Shown here piece after piece: positions 43,762 to 53,160 of a DNA stretch of 64,000 nt. Under the pieces are notes generated by a model. The model searched no databases. It was given only the letters and a program-made list of their open reading frames with translations, and was not told the DNA's origin. The translations under genes were made by a program, and so were the position numbers. The DNA comes from Planctomycetota bacterium (GTDB lineage: Bacteria > Planctomycetota > Phycisphaerae > Sedimentisphaerales > Anaerohalosphaeraceae). The stretch is from positions 1 through 64,000 of the forward strand of contig VRUI01000016.1 in the NCBI GenBank assembly GCA_019456225.1, given 5' to 3'. Position 1 is the first letter of the stretch; each line of letters starts with the position of its first letter.

Positions 43762-44529
43762 TTATAACTTCCATGCGGCATTGCCATCGGCCCACATTGC
43801 CTCTAAGGAATTTTTATCTCGTAATGTATCCATGCACTGCCAGAATCCGGTATGTCGATAGGCGGCAAGCTGTCCGTCTTTGACCAGATTTTCCATTGGG
43901 TCTCCTTCAAGAACGGTCATATCCCCGTGTAGATAATCGAATATTTCCGGCTCAAAAACAAAAAAGCCCCCGTTGATCCAGCCTTCTCCAATTTGGGGTT
44001 TTTCTTTAAAGTCTATCACCGCATCTGCATCAATTTCCATTCCACCAAATCGTGCCGGAGGCCGAACAGCTGTAACCGTCGCTATCTTTCCGCTTTTTTC
44101 GTGAAACTTAATCAACTCACTAACATTAATATCTGAAACACCATCTCCATAGGTAAGCATAAATCTACCTGTCGGCCGAAGCATATCTTTTAATCGATGC
44201 AGCCTTCCACCGGTAAGACTATTTTTGCCGGTATCCATCATTGAAACCGTCCAGTCCTCCGCACCATTATTGGTATATTCCACTTTGCCCTTACCTAAAT
44301 ATGCCGTGACATCATTTGTCATCAGGTTGTAATCGACAAAGTATTGTTTTATGACCTCCCCTTTGTACCCAAGGGCCAAAACAAAATCTTTGTGACCATA
44401 ATGTGAATAAATATTCATGACGTGCCAAAGAATAGGGTGTCCGCCGATTTCAACCATCGGCTTTGGCTTTATCTGGGTCTCTTCACTAAGACGAGTTCCA
44501 AGGCCACCACATAAAATAACAGTTTTCAT
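43762..44529 (-). CDS. rfbF: Glucose-1-phosphate cytidylyltransferase
   Basis: 255 residues, the family length. The nucleotidyltransferase signature MKTVILCGGLGTRLSEETQ and KPKPMVEIGGHPILWHVM opens the protein. FMLTYGDGVSDINV holds the metal-binding aspartate, and GGFFVFEPEIFDYL, with KNSLEAMW near the end, completes the RfbF pattern. It makes CDP-glucose from CTP and glucose-1-phosphate, the entry to CDP-deoxysugars, and feeds the adjacent RfbG. Confidence 0.95.
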   Translation of the reverse strand: MKTVILCGGLGTRLSEETQIKPKPMVEIGGHPILWHVMNIYSHYGHKDFVLALGYKGEVIKQYFVDYNLMTNDVTAYLGKGKVEYTNNGAEDWTVSMMDTGKNSLTGGRLHRLKDMLRPTGRFMLTYGDGVSDINVSELIKFHEKSGKIATVTAVRPPARFGGMEIDADAVIDFKEKPQIGEGWINGGFFVFEPEIFDYLHGDMTVLEGDPMENLVKDGQLAAYRHTGFWQCMDTLRDKNSLEAMWADGNAAWKL

Positions 44530-44551
44530 TATATTTCCTCAAACTAAATTC

Positions 44552-45694
44552 TTAACGACTCATGAATTCTTTGATATTTTTACACACGTACTCAATGTGC
44601 ATTTCGCTCAAACCCGGATGCAAAGGCAAAGATAACAATTCTTCATATAACATTTCTGTAACTGGCAAACTTGCACTGCCATTACCATAATATGCGAACA
44701 AATGATTCGGTTTGTAATGTATCCCTGTGCCGATATTTTGTTCTTCTAGAAACGTCCGCAAGTCATCTCTTTTTCCGTTAAGTATTCTAATCGGCTGAAT
44801 ATGTGGAATCACCATATCCGGATCAGTTTCAAAAAAACGAATATCTTCAGACTTATCCAGAATCTCACGATATTTCCCGGCAAGTTTTTTGCGTATTGGA
44901 GCAAACTCACCGATAAGCCTTTGAAGTTGGACACGGCCAATTGCAGCCATTATATTGCTCATGTGATAACGGTAACCCTGATTGTGGACCTCAAACTCCC
45001 AACTTCGCTGACCCGAGTACCTTTTCTGCGAATCTTTTTCAATTCCAAGAAGCCGGGCATCACGAATATATTGAGCTGCTTTTTGATCTGAGGTTACTAC
45101 GGCTCCACCTTCGCCGCTTGTAATATTTTTGATCCCGTCGAAACTAAAGCAGCTAATGTCTCCAAAGGAACCGATTTTTTTACCATTAGTAATACAACCA
45201 AAAGAATGGGCCGCATCTTCGATAACTCTTAGGTTATGTTTATCTGCAAACTCATAAACAGAATCAAGATCGCCGGGGTTGCTGGCATAATGAACCGGCA
45301 TGATTGCAGTTGTATTTGAAGATAGCCGCTTTTTTGCGTCTTCAAGATCAATGCAGACATTTTGTGGTAATACTTCGCAAGCGATGGGAACTGCTTTGGC
45401 TGCCGATATTGCCTGGAATGAGGATAAAAACGTAAGTGATTGAACCAGAACTTCATTTCCAGGCTGGGTTACTGCTTCAACCGCCAAATGCAAGGCAGCA
45501 GTACCGGAGTTGACACAAATAACCCATTCTCTGTCAACACCAAGAAATCCCGCAATATCTTCCTCAAAGAGTTTAACTTCCTCCCCCATCCCAAGATACC
45601 CGTCCTTTACAATGACTCGGGACACCGCGTCTGCTTCTCTTTGTCCGACTATAGAACGAGAGAGTCGAATATTCTGTCTATACACTTCTGTCAT
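44552..45694 (-). CDS. DegT/DnrJ/EryC1 sugar aminotransferase of the CDP-sugar branch
   Basis: 380 residues. WVICVNSGTAALHLAVEAV, VQSLTFLSSFQAISAAKA, VIEDAAHSFGC and CFSFDGIKNITSGEGGAVVTS, where the lysine of GIKNITSGEGG is the PLP site. Because this lysine is present it is not RfbH, the 3-dehydrase, in which it is replaced by histidine. So the CDP-4-keto-6-deoxyglucose made by RfbG/RfbF is more likely aminated, perhaps at C4, than 3-deoxygenated in the classical way. Located 22 bp upstream of rfbF and 20 bp downstream of a radical SAM gene. Confidence 0.87.
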   Translation of the reverse strand: MTEVYRQNIRLSRSIVGQREADAVSRVIVKDGYLGMGEEVKLFEEDIAGFLGVDREWVICVNSGTAALHLAVEAVTQPGNEVLVQSLTFLSSFQAISAAKAVPIACEVLPQNVCIDLEDAKKRLSSNTTAIMPVHYASNPGDLDSVYEFADKHNLRVIEDAAHSFGCITNGKKIGSFGDISCFSFDGIKNITSGEGGAVVTSDQKAAQYIRDARLLGIEKDSQKRYSGQRSWEFEVHNQGYRYHMSNIMAAIGRVQLQRLIGEFAPIRKKLAGKYREILDKSEDIRFFETDPDMVIPHIQPIRILNGKRDDLRTFLEEQNIGTGIHYKPNHLFAYYGNGSASLPVTEMLYEELLSLPLHPGLSEMHIEYVCKNIKEFMSR

Positions 45695-45714
45695 AAAGAA
45701 TAATTTCGAAAGAG

Positions 45715-47190
45715 TTATTTGAAAAAATTAATTACCTTTGCAGTGAAACCGACAGGATCCTTCAAGAACTTAGGAAAAAGATCTACAGCAAGCATATGAG
45801 GGTGTTTTTTATACTTAGCTTTCAGAAGATACTTACGTCCATTTTTCAATGCCCTCTTTAAATCTTCGCCGTTCCAATCATCGGTGGTAATACAAAAACT
45901 GCGGATAAAAAGATCATCAAGATTGAATTCTCGGCTTATATATTCATTCTTGACGCAAGTTTCGTATAGCTCTGATCCCGGGTAGGGCGTAGCTATGGAA
46001 ATATGAGGATGGTAAACTTCCATATCCTTGGCCAGGCGAAACGTTTCCTGGATTTGATCGAGAGTTTCGCCGGGCATGCCAATGATCAGGTAGATAGAGA
46101 CGCCCAATTTAATTTTCTTTGCATATTCGATTAAAGGTTTTACTTTGTGTAACTTTAAGGGTTTTTTTATTATGCTATCGAGAACATACTGGCTTCCGGA
46201 CTCGAGTGCTAGATTCATTTGATAACAACCGCTTTGCTTCATCTTCAAGATTATTGATTCGGTTAATGCAAAAGCAGCGACTCCATTAGGGGTGTCCCAG
46301 GCAAAATTAAAATTCTCATTGATCATTAAATCGAATATTTTTTCGGCACGCTTAACATTCATAGTTAAATTGTCGTCTTCGAACATCAATTCTTTAATGC
46401 CGTATTTGTCTTTTAGCACCCTCATCTCTTCGATTATATTTTCGGCCGAACGCATTCTATAGCTTTTGCCCCAAACGCGATGAGCGGAACAAAAAGTGCA
46501 GCCAGCACCACAACCGCGTGAAGTCATAATGGGCATGAAACGGCTATGGAGTCTTTTGCCATGCGAAGCGCCGAGACCAAAATAGAGATCCATATTCATA
46601 ACATCCCATGCAGGAAATGGGATACTGTCAACATCTTGTATATATCTTGTTTTGGGGTAGATGATAGTTTCGCCGTCTTTTTTGAGTCCGATCCCGTCAA
46701 GTTGAAGATTGTCGGCGGAGCCTTCAATTATTTTAAGGATATCAAGGATGGAATCCTCACCTTCGCCCAACACGACAAAATCAACGTTTTTGTCAGCTAA
46801 AACCATTTCAGGTAAAACTGTTGGGTGGGCACCGCCTGATACAGTAATGATTTCGGGGTTTACTTCTTTTGCCAAACGAAATATTTCATGTGCATTATTA
46901 CGTTGCTTGGTGAACAATGAATTTATGCCAACCATGTCCGGTCCATAGTCCAGAATGATTTTATGTATATCGGCAAAGCTTAAGCCAATTCTTATAAGAT
47001 CATTATCAATGTCGACCCTGGTATGCCAGCCCATCATTAGAGCGTCTACGATTTTAACTTCAATTCCTTGTTGCTGTAAAACAGCGGCAATATAACCCAA
47101 TCCAAGCGGCGGCAGAGGATTAATGTCCAACTCGCTCTTAAAAGTAAATGCAGGCGGGATAAATAGTAGTGCTTTTTTAATTGATCGCAT
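45715..47190 (-). CDS. Cobalamin-binding-domain radical SAM protein
   Basis: 491 residues. The N-terminal B12-like domain reads KKALLFIPPAFTFKSE, NPLPPLGLGYIAAVLQQQGI, ITVSGGAHPTVLPEMVL, VVLGEGEDSI. The core carries SRGCGAGCTFCSAHR with cysteines at about C227, C231 and C234, then LMFEDDNLTMN, NLALESGSQYVLDSIIKKPL and LIIGMPGETLDQI. It is a paralogue class-mate of the protein at 39664, though the two differ clearly in sequence. Placed between a GT4 gene and the aminotransferase, it may act on the CDP-amino sugar (methylation, or a DesII-like radical deamination), which is speculation. Confidence 0.86.
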   Translation of the reverse strand: MRSIKKALLFIPPAFTFKSELDINPLPPLGLGYIAAVLQQQGIEVKIVDALMMGWHTRVDIDNDLIRIGLSFADIHKIILDYGPDMVGINSLFTKQRNNAHEIFRLAKEVNPEIITVSGGAHPTVLPEMVLADKNVDFVVLGEGEDSILDILKIIEGSADNLQLDGIGLKKDGETIIYPKTRYIQDVDSIPFPAWDVMNMDLYFGLGASHGKRLHSRFMPIMTSRGCGAGCTFCSAHRVWGKSYRMRSAENIIEEMRVLKDKYGIKELMFEDDNLTMNVKRAEKIFDLMINENFNFAWDTPNGVAAFALTESIILKMKQSGCYQMNLALESGSQYVLDSIIKKPLKLHKVKPLIEYAKKIKLGVSIYLIIGMPGETLDQIQETFRLAKDMEVYHPHISIATPYPGSELYETCVKNEYISREFNLDDLFIRSFCITTDDWNGEDLKRALKNGRKYLLKAKYKKHPHMLAVDLFPKFLKDPVGFTAKVINFFK

Positions 47191-47255
47191 GAGATTTGAA
47201 CTTTTATTAAATATATCTTTACATATTTATTATGTTTGCCGAAAAAAATTGGTTC

Positions 47256-48506
47256 TTAATTTAAATTAGCAGTATTTTCAATCAAGCTTGCGTAATCTTG
47301 GGCCATTTTATCCGCAGTAAATAATCTTTTGTAGCGTAGAAAACCTTTTTCTCCTTGTTCTACCCTGAGGTCCTTGTCCAAAAGTAATTTTATAATATGA
47401 TCACTAAATAAACAAACATCAGTTTTTTCCACACAATATCCCCCGTCACCATTTGCTACGACCTCTGGAATGCCCCCTACGTTAGTTGCTACAACAGGGA
47501 CTTTATGTGCCATCGCCTCGACGCTGGTAAAACCGAATGATTCGTATGCTTGTGAAGGAACCAACAGGATATCTGCATTGGATAACAGATGAGAGATATC
47601 TTTTCTAAAGTCCATCAAGTGGACATTGTCATTTAGTTGAAAATCCCTAACATATTTTTCCACCTGGGTTATTTCATGTGGAAACGCAAATCCGCAAGTG
47701 AGCAGGTGAGCATTAGGAACTTTTTTAAGTACTTCTTTAAATGCCTGAAACAGAAAGTAATGCCCTTTCCTTGGCTCATACGTGCTTAACATGAGACAAA
47801 GAGGAGTAGATGGGGAAATTCCAATTTGCTCTCGTATATTAATTGGATATTCATGCTGAATGGGCAAAATATTAAGGCCATTGTGAATATAGGTAGTGTT
47901 ATTTTTTGTGTATATTGTCCGTCGCACATTCATTGAGTCTGCCGATGCACGTGAAACAGTTACAAAATTGCTTGTAAATTTAGAAAGGGCAGTGTCAAAA
48001 AGGTATTCCTGTAGAAAAAAGTACCAAGGGGGCTTTACTACAAGGTTGTGGAAGTTATGGATGGCGTTTGGTTTCCGGCTGAATAATCCCCAAGTCAAAC
48101 TTGCAGCTCGACAGGAGTCACCTCCCGGGTAGCCGCCATTGATAACCATGAGAAAATCTGTTTTTTTGCTAAGCAAGATTTTTCGAAATGCAAATATATG
48201 GAAGATTATAAAGATATAACGGAGAATCGGTGAAATCATTTTTTTTATAAATTTAGGCAGAAGTAGGTTATTTGAAAAATTAAAATATAATGGTATATCG
48301 TGCCGTACTATTTCACATGGATGCGATATATTATCTTCAACGATATCAAGACCCGGATAGTTTCTATTAGCAATTATAACAAATGAATCCTCGTCATTTG
48401 GCCAATGGTTGATAAGATTAATTAGAAATGTATCAACGCCCCCGCAATCATAAATTTCAGTAAATAATAATATTTTCAAGTAATTCTCACTTTTCAATAA
48501 ATCCAA
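47256..48506 (-). CDS. Glycosyltransferase family 4
   Basis: 416 residues. YDCGGVDTFLINLINHWP is the acceptor-side loop. TPLCLMLSTYEPRKGHYFLFQAFKEVLKKVP and DILLVPSQAYESFGFTSVEAMAHKVPVVATNVGG show the donor domain with the EX7E motif (ESFGFTSVE). GDGGYCVEKTD is the family end region. It is a cytoplasmic transferase of repeat-unit assembly. The start is 11 bp after the upstream FkbM gene. Confidence 0.9.
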   Translation of the reverse strand: MDLLKSENYLKILLFTEIYDCGGVDTFLINLINHWPNDEDSFVIIANRNYPGLDIVEDNISHPCEIVRHDIPLYFNFSNNLLLPKFIKKMISPILRYIFIIFHIFAFRKILLSKKTDFLMVINGGYPGGDSCRAASLTWGLFSRKPNAIHNFHNLVVKPPWYFFLQEYLFDTALSKFTSNFVTVSRASADSMNVRRTIYTKNNTTYIHNGLNILPIQHEYPINIREQIGISPSTPLCLMLSTYEPRKGHYFLFQAFKEVLKKVPNAHLLTCGFAFPHEITQVEKYVRDFQLNDNVHLMDFRKDISHLLSNADILLVPSQAYESFGFTSVEAMAHKVPVVATNVGGIPEVVANGDGGYCVEKTDVCLFSDHIIKLLLDKDLRVEQGEKGFLRYKRLFTADKMAQDYASLIENTANLN

Positions 48507-48517
48507 CAGCCATCCGG

Positions 48518-49540
48518 TTATTTTCTCTTAAAATATGGGAACCTGCCATCAATAGCATTGTAATCAGTGCCCCAGCCATAAGTATTGAGGGGATAAGACA
48601 AAAAGTTTCCGATTATTTTAAAGGCTTTACCAAGTTTATTAGCGAATTTATTATTTAAAAATATCTTTTGCCAGATGGGAATACGAGTTATTTGCAATAG
48701 TTTTTCTGAAAGAGCATCTTTTTCTTCACTGTTGAGAGGTGAAGAGTCATGATTGATGTAGTCGATCGCAGAATCAAAAAAACCGTACAAAGAAAGCGAG
48801 AGTACTATTTTTAATAATTTCTCTTTTCTCTTTTCTAGTGACATATCTAAATTGTAAAAAGAATTAATAGAGCGGAAATAGATTGCGTCACCAAACACTA
48901 TTTGACCTCTGTTCAAATGGTGTTTGCTAGAATTGCACCTGTTAGCCCAATATCTGTTCAGATCAAACAGTTCAAACCCCTTTTCTCTGACAAATGAATC
49001 AATATCAGAAAAAAGCGGCTGATCCTTATAGAGATCAAGAAATTCTACCTCTAACTCCAAACCCAGAACCTGGTCAAGGTGATTTTCTGCTCCTTTTAAA
49101 ATATTTAATTCAGAACCCTGAGTATCGATCTTTATGAAATCGGGATCGATCTTGTTTTCCAGGAAAACATTATTAAGTGTTGTTGTTCTTATCTTAATTT
49201 CTTTTTTAATTTTCCATTGTTCTTTGAAAAAGTATCTGTTTATGATTTGATTGTTTGGTTTGTAGACCGAAGAACAACCTTCTTCTTCGGTCAGGTAAAG
49301 TGTCTCATCGGTTTCTTTGTCCAAAACTGCTGCCGGGCAATAAACGAACGAAGCGTTATCTTTATTAATAAGATTTAATCTTTTGCATTCCTCGGCATCT
49401 GCGTCAATGCCGAAATATCTCAGATGTTTTTCAGGAAAATTATTCCATGGTCTTTGAAGGCCCCATCTTGCACCGATATCAATCAGTGCTATCGGACTTG
49501 CCGGATAGATATTTCTAGCTGCTATCAATAATTTATTCAT
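48518..49540 (-). CDS. FkbM-family methyltransferase
   Basis: 340 residues, longer than average. IALIDIGARWGLQRPWNNFPEKHLRYFGIDADAEEC is motif I with a tryptophan-bearing variant. IRTTTLNNVFLENKIDPDFIKIDTQGSELNILKGAENHLDQVLGLELEVEF is the FkbM signature. The C-terminal 120 residues are extra and lack recognised motifs. Probably O-methylates a sugar hydroxyl of the repeat unit. Confidence 0.84.
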   Translation of the reverse strand: MNKLLIAARNIYPASPIALIDIGARWGLQRPWNNFPEKHLRYFGIDADAEECKRLNLINKDNASFVYCPAAVLDKETDETLYLTEEEGCSSVYKPNNQIINRYFFKEQWKIKKEIKIRTTTLNNVFLENKIDPDFIKIDTQGSELNILKGAENHLDQVLGLELEVEFLDLYKDQPLFSDIDSFVREKGFELFDLNRYWANRCNSSKHHLNRGQIVFGDAIYFRSINSFYNLDMSLEKRKEKLLKIVLSLSLYGFFDSAIDYINHDSSPLNSEEKDALSEKLLQITRIPIWQKIFLNNKFANKLGKAFKIIGNFLSYPLNTYGWGTDYNAIDGRFPYFKRK

Positions 49541-49600
49541 GTTATTCCCGTTTTATTTGGTTGTTTATGATAATTCATTCAAAATATTTTAAAGTCGCGG

Positions 49601-50314
49601 TCATTTCTTTTGTACGACCAGCAAATAATTCAAACAAAATTTATCATCTCTAAATAAACTGTCCAACTTCAAACCCAAAAAATTCAGCACAGAGAAGAGC
49701 GCGATATGCGTCACTTTTCTTACGGCCCTATATATTATGTTTTTAAAACCGTGTCGATTAGTCAAAAAAACTACCAAATGCTGAATTGAAGAAGCAAATG
49801 CTCCTTCGATCTCAGTCAATTCTATTACATCAAATCCATTTGATGTAAATATTTTTTCCAGGGAATATTTAGTAAAACGATGATAGTCATAAGGCTCGGC
49901 ATGGCACCTCCACGACATAGGAATAGTAAAAATCCCCTTGCCTCCCTTTTTTAGCAATCTGTGGCATTCTTTGACGTACTTATCAGTGTCATAAATATGT
50001 TCCATCACCTGTGTTGATAAAAGAGTGTCATACGATTCTTTATCTATACCGGTTTCGGTGCAATCGACATATAAATCTGCATTGGTCTGATCGCCGTAAT
50101 TTGACTCTGCGGATGACTTATAATCAACACCAAAATAACTATCGACATATGGCCTAAATATATTTTCATAAGGCTTCGTGCCACAGCCTATATCAACGAG
50201 CTTGCCTTTTGCGTATTTGGGAGCAACATGCAACATACTTTTTAAAAGTCCCTCATTTGCAATTTTGATCGGGGATCTGTATGGGATTTTAAGAAAATGA
50301 TAACTGTTTTCCAT
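49601..50314 (-). CDS. SAM-dependent methyltransferase (type 11)
   Basis: 237 residues. YAKGKLVDIGCGTKPYENIF is motif I, SYFGVDYKSSAESN motif II, and SYDTLLSTQVMEHIYDTDKYVKECHRLLKKGGKGIFTIPMSW gives the following motifs. The second half is basic and hydrophobic, suggesting a membrane-near acceptor. Part of the leftward operon, 60 bp before the FkbM gene. Substrate unknown. Confidence 0.82.
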   Translation of the reverse strand: MENSYHFLKIPYRSPIKIANEGLLKSMLHVAPKYAKGKLVDIGCGTKPYENIFRPYVDSYFGVDYKSSAESNYGDQTNADLYVDCTETGIDKESYDTLLSTQVMEHIYDTDKYVKECHRLLKKGGKGIFTIPMSWRCHAEPYDYHRFTKYSLEKIFTSNGFDVIELTEIEGAFASSIQHLVVFLTNRHGFKNIIYRAVRKVTHIALFSVLNFLGLKLDSLFRDDKFCLNYLLVVQKK

Positions 50315-50402
50315 TGGTTAAGACACCTTTATTATATTCTACACAAAACTTTTTTATAGCGGCTAAATCGTTAAAAGGACTTATTCAAGAGTTAGTTGAA
50401 AT

Positions 50403-51548
50403 TTATTTGTTTGTGATCTCACGATAGAATATGTCCAGTGCCGTTGTGCGTTCTGATTGCCGTGTAGTCAAAAAATTATACTTGTAGTTCTCATAGCTTT
50501 CCAGATTAATGTCGTTTATGTCAATCTGATCAAATTTGAAAATCTTATCAATATTGTAAATATTGGCATCAAGATAATTAGCAAAATCGTGTACACGCAT
50601 CACTAGGCGTTCTCTGTATAGGCGTTCCATGTCATTCGTATAGATAAAAATTACAGGTTTTTCATTGAGTATTGCATAACTAATTGACGTGCTATAATGA
50701 GATATTACAACCTCAGCGTCGCGAACCAACTCTTCAGTTCGACCCCTGTAATTTATTCGACCATGGAATGTGTCGCTTTCATAATCAGATTGCGGATGAG
50801 CGGCAATGACGACTTTAATTCCAAGTTTTTCTTCTAACAGGTCGAAGAAGCGGTTAATTGAGGTGAAATAAACATTTGCATCGGCGATTTCAAGATCTTC
50901 GATTTTCAAGTCTGGATGGAAAGGAAAGTAAACATCAAGAAACACACAATAACGTCCCTCGACAAGCTTATCAGTTTTATTTTTCCCTTTCACATAATGA
51001 TCAAAATCAGGCAAATTTGTAGGTACCACCTTGCAGGCATCTGGGAAATTGTCTAAAATGGCGTGGCCCGCCCCAAAAACAACATCGAAGGGTTTGATAA
51101 GTTTTAACTTTTTGAATAATAAAGATTTTGACTTGCTGATTACTTTTTCAATCAATTTCAAAGGGGTAGTTAAACCGAAGATGACTTTTTGCCAGTCTCG
51201 AACGGTTCTAAATGGAAATGCCCCCCAAGCCATGAAAAAAAGCCTGCAGTTGTATTTGGTTATCATCCTGTACAGCCTGATAACACGACTGTAATAATTT
51301 ACAAGTATTATATATGTAGCATCCCTATTTTCTGGAAGTCGTATTCTCTTTTCAATTTCAGCGTAGGTGTTGATTGTTAATAAATAATCCGCTTGTATTG
51401 TATTTGCTTCCATTAAATCACCAAAGAGTAGATGCGTAAGATCCCAGAATTCGACAGTTATTCCTTTTAATCGAAGGTCATCTATGTACCAGTCCTGTAC
51501 AATTTTTTCGGAAAGATGCGCGTGTGAAATATATATGACTTTTTTCAT
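50403..51548 (-). CDS. Unknown protein, GT-B-like (possible glycan transferase)
   Basis: 381 residues. I do not recognise a named family. The N-terminus MKKVIYISHAHLSEKIVQDW resembles the first strand and loop of a GT-B glycosyltransferase. VVIAAHPQSDYESDTFHGR, GRTEELVRDAEVVISHYSTS and ISYAILNEKPVIFIYTNDME resemble the donor-side part of CDP-glycerol or capsule-type transferases (histidine, SxSI and EKPVI elements). There is no signal peptide and no membrane segment. It lies between wzx and a methyltransferase, so a role in repeat-unit assembly is likely but unproven. Confidence 0.55.
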   Translation of the reverse strand: MKKVIYISHAHLSEKIVQDWYIDDLRLKGITVEFWDLTHLLFGDLMEANTIQADYLLTINTYAEIEKRIRLPENRDATYIILVNYYSRVIRLYRMITKYNCRLFFMAWGAFPFRTVRDWQKVIFGLTTPLKLIEKVISKSKSLLFKKLKLIKPFDVVFGAGHAILDNFPDACKVVPTNLPDFDHYVKGKNKTDKLVEGRYCVFLDVYFPFHPDLKIEDLEIADANVYFTSINRFFDLLEEKLGIKVVIAAHPQSDYESDTFHGRINYRGRTEELVRDAEVVISHYSTSISYAILNEKPVIFIYTNDMERLYRERLVMRVHDFANYLDANIYNIDKIFKFDQIDINDINLESYENYKYNFLTTRQSERTTALDIFYREITNK

Positions 51549-51579
51549 GAATTATTAGCGTTGCTCATATATGTCATTG

Positions 51580-53097
51580 TTACTTATTTTCCAAAGGCGT
51601 ATTTTTTCTAAATACTGACTGGATTGCAGACCTAAGCACTTCGTCTTTCTTTATGTGTATCACATAGTATACTATGCAGCTTACCGTGATGATCGGTATC
51701 AAAACCATGTTAGAAAAGTCGAAGAATAACCTGACTGATGTTATTATGGCGATCACCGGTAAGCATGATGCAAAGCAGTTTGAGAGAATGCCGATTATCC
51801 TGGATAACGATACCCCGCTGGCTCTGAACATATATAGGCCAAACACTATGGTTGCAACTCCATTTAGCAGTGAAAACAAGGATAATGCAATATAGATATT
51901 GTTTGCTAGACCGCCAATCACTATTGATATTGCGCTTATAATGATTGAAACGATATAGAAAATTAGCATGGCTTCTTGTTTTTCAATAATGTTTGTAAGG
52001 ACGCTCGCTGGAGTCATTATAAAATCGACAAATATTTTAAAAGCGAGAATTTGGGTATATACTCCTGCTTCTGACCAGTTCGCTCCAAAAACAAAACCAA
52101 AAAGTGCGTCACCGGAAACTGCAAGTACCAGAAATGCTAACATGCCTATCTTGACCATTTGGTCAAACAGAGTTGCAATTAATGAGGCATTTGTTCCGTC
52201 TTGTTTGGCCTTTGCACTCTTTTGATAAAATACTTCGCCTATCGAGCCAGCTATAAATGACATTGGAAGGCTTAGGATCACAATGCATAAACCATAGTAG
52301 CCAATAACGGTTTTGGAAAAATAAAATGAAAACAAAAAAATTATTACTGTTGTTGCAAGACGGCTGGCTAGGTCGCTCCAAAGATTATAAATTGGGAATT
52401 TACGATACCGCTTGATTCCCTGGATTACACTTTTCCATCGAATACTAGATTTAAATAAGAGAGCGTATTCCTTCCAGATTCTTAATCCAAGAATACCGCT
52501 CATTGTAATTGAACCGGCCAATCTCCCTGCAATCAGGCTGCCAGATGTCGCAAGACCAGAAAGTCCTGCACCAATAAGCACACCTTTATTAACAACTGAA
52601 TCTGAAATCCTCGATACGGCAATGCGACTAAAACCTCTATGGCGAACATTCCAGGAACGGAGAGAGAGATACGCACCATGGGCAAATACATTTACTGGAA
52701 TTATCCAAAGATATACTTTTAACTCTGGCGCGTTAAGCAAATCTAAAAGATAGCCTGAGCCAAAAAAAATAAACAATGTCGACAGCAAGGTTATAATCAC
52801 TGTAAACGAAAGACTAATAAAAAACATATTCGCTGCAACTTCATCTTTTTGAGGTAAGACGATAGATCCGCTATAACCCAGAGTAACGAATACAGCGATA
52901 GGCATTACGATAGAAGCATATAAGTGAAATGTACCGTAAACATCAGGGATATACAGCCTGGTTATCACAGGCATTAAAATTATCCCTAAAATCTGTGTAC
53001 ACAATGGAGCCGAAGCCATTTTAAGTACATCTTTCGCGAATGCCCCTTTTGGAGGATGTGTGGTCGCAGCGTTATTTTTAATTGATGATTTTGACAA
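51580..53097 (-). CDS. wzx: Polysaccharide flippase (Wzx, MOP superfamily)
   Basis: 505 residues with about twelve to fourteen hydrophobic segments. The N-terminus AFAKDVLKMASAPLCTQILGIILMPVITRLYIPDVYGTFHLYASI is typical of Wzx/RfbX proteins. GLSGLATSGSLIAGRLAGS and SLPMSFIAGSIGEVFYQKSA are other family-like stretches. It moves the undecaprenyl-linked repeat unit across the inner membrane. Together with the Wzy and Wzz candidates it defines a Wzx/Wzy-dependent pathway. Confidence 0.88.
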   Translation of the reverse strand: MSKSSIKNNAATTHPPKGAFAKDVLKMASAPLCTQILGIILMPVITRLYIPDVYGTFHLYASIVMPIAVFVTLGYSGSIVLPQKDEVAANMFFISLSFTVIITLLSTLFIFFGSGYLLDLLNAPELKVYLWIIPVNVFAHGAYLSLRSWNVRHRGFSRIAVSRISDSVVNKGVLIGAGLSGLATSGSLIAGRLAGSITMSGILGLRIWKEYALLFKSSIRWKSVIQGIKRYRKFPIYNLWSDLASRLATTVIIFLFSFYFSKTVIGYYGLCIVILSLPMSFIAGSIGEVFYQKSAKAKQDGTNASLIATLFDQMVKIGMLAFLVLAVSGDALFGFVFGANWSEAGVYTQILAFKIFVDFIMTPASVLTNIIEKQEAMLIFYIVSIIISAISIVIGGLANNIYIALSLFSLLNGVATIVFGLYMFRASGVSLSRIIGILSNCFASCLPVIAIITSVRLFFDFSNMVLIPIITVSCIVYYVIHIKKDEVLRSAIQSVFRKNTPLENK

Positions 53098-53160
53098 AAA
53101 GTGTTCTAATAAATATAAATGTAATCTGGAAATAGGTTAAAGAAATTAATGATTTATAAA

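Noticed and set aside
44552-45694. RfbH (CDP-4-keto-6-deoxyglucose 3-dehydrase)
   Set aside because: The PLP lysine is present (GIKNITSGEGG), whereas RfbH has histidine there, and no iron-sulfur cysteine set is evident.
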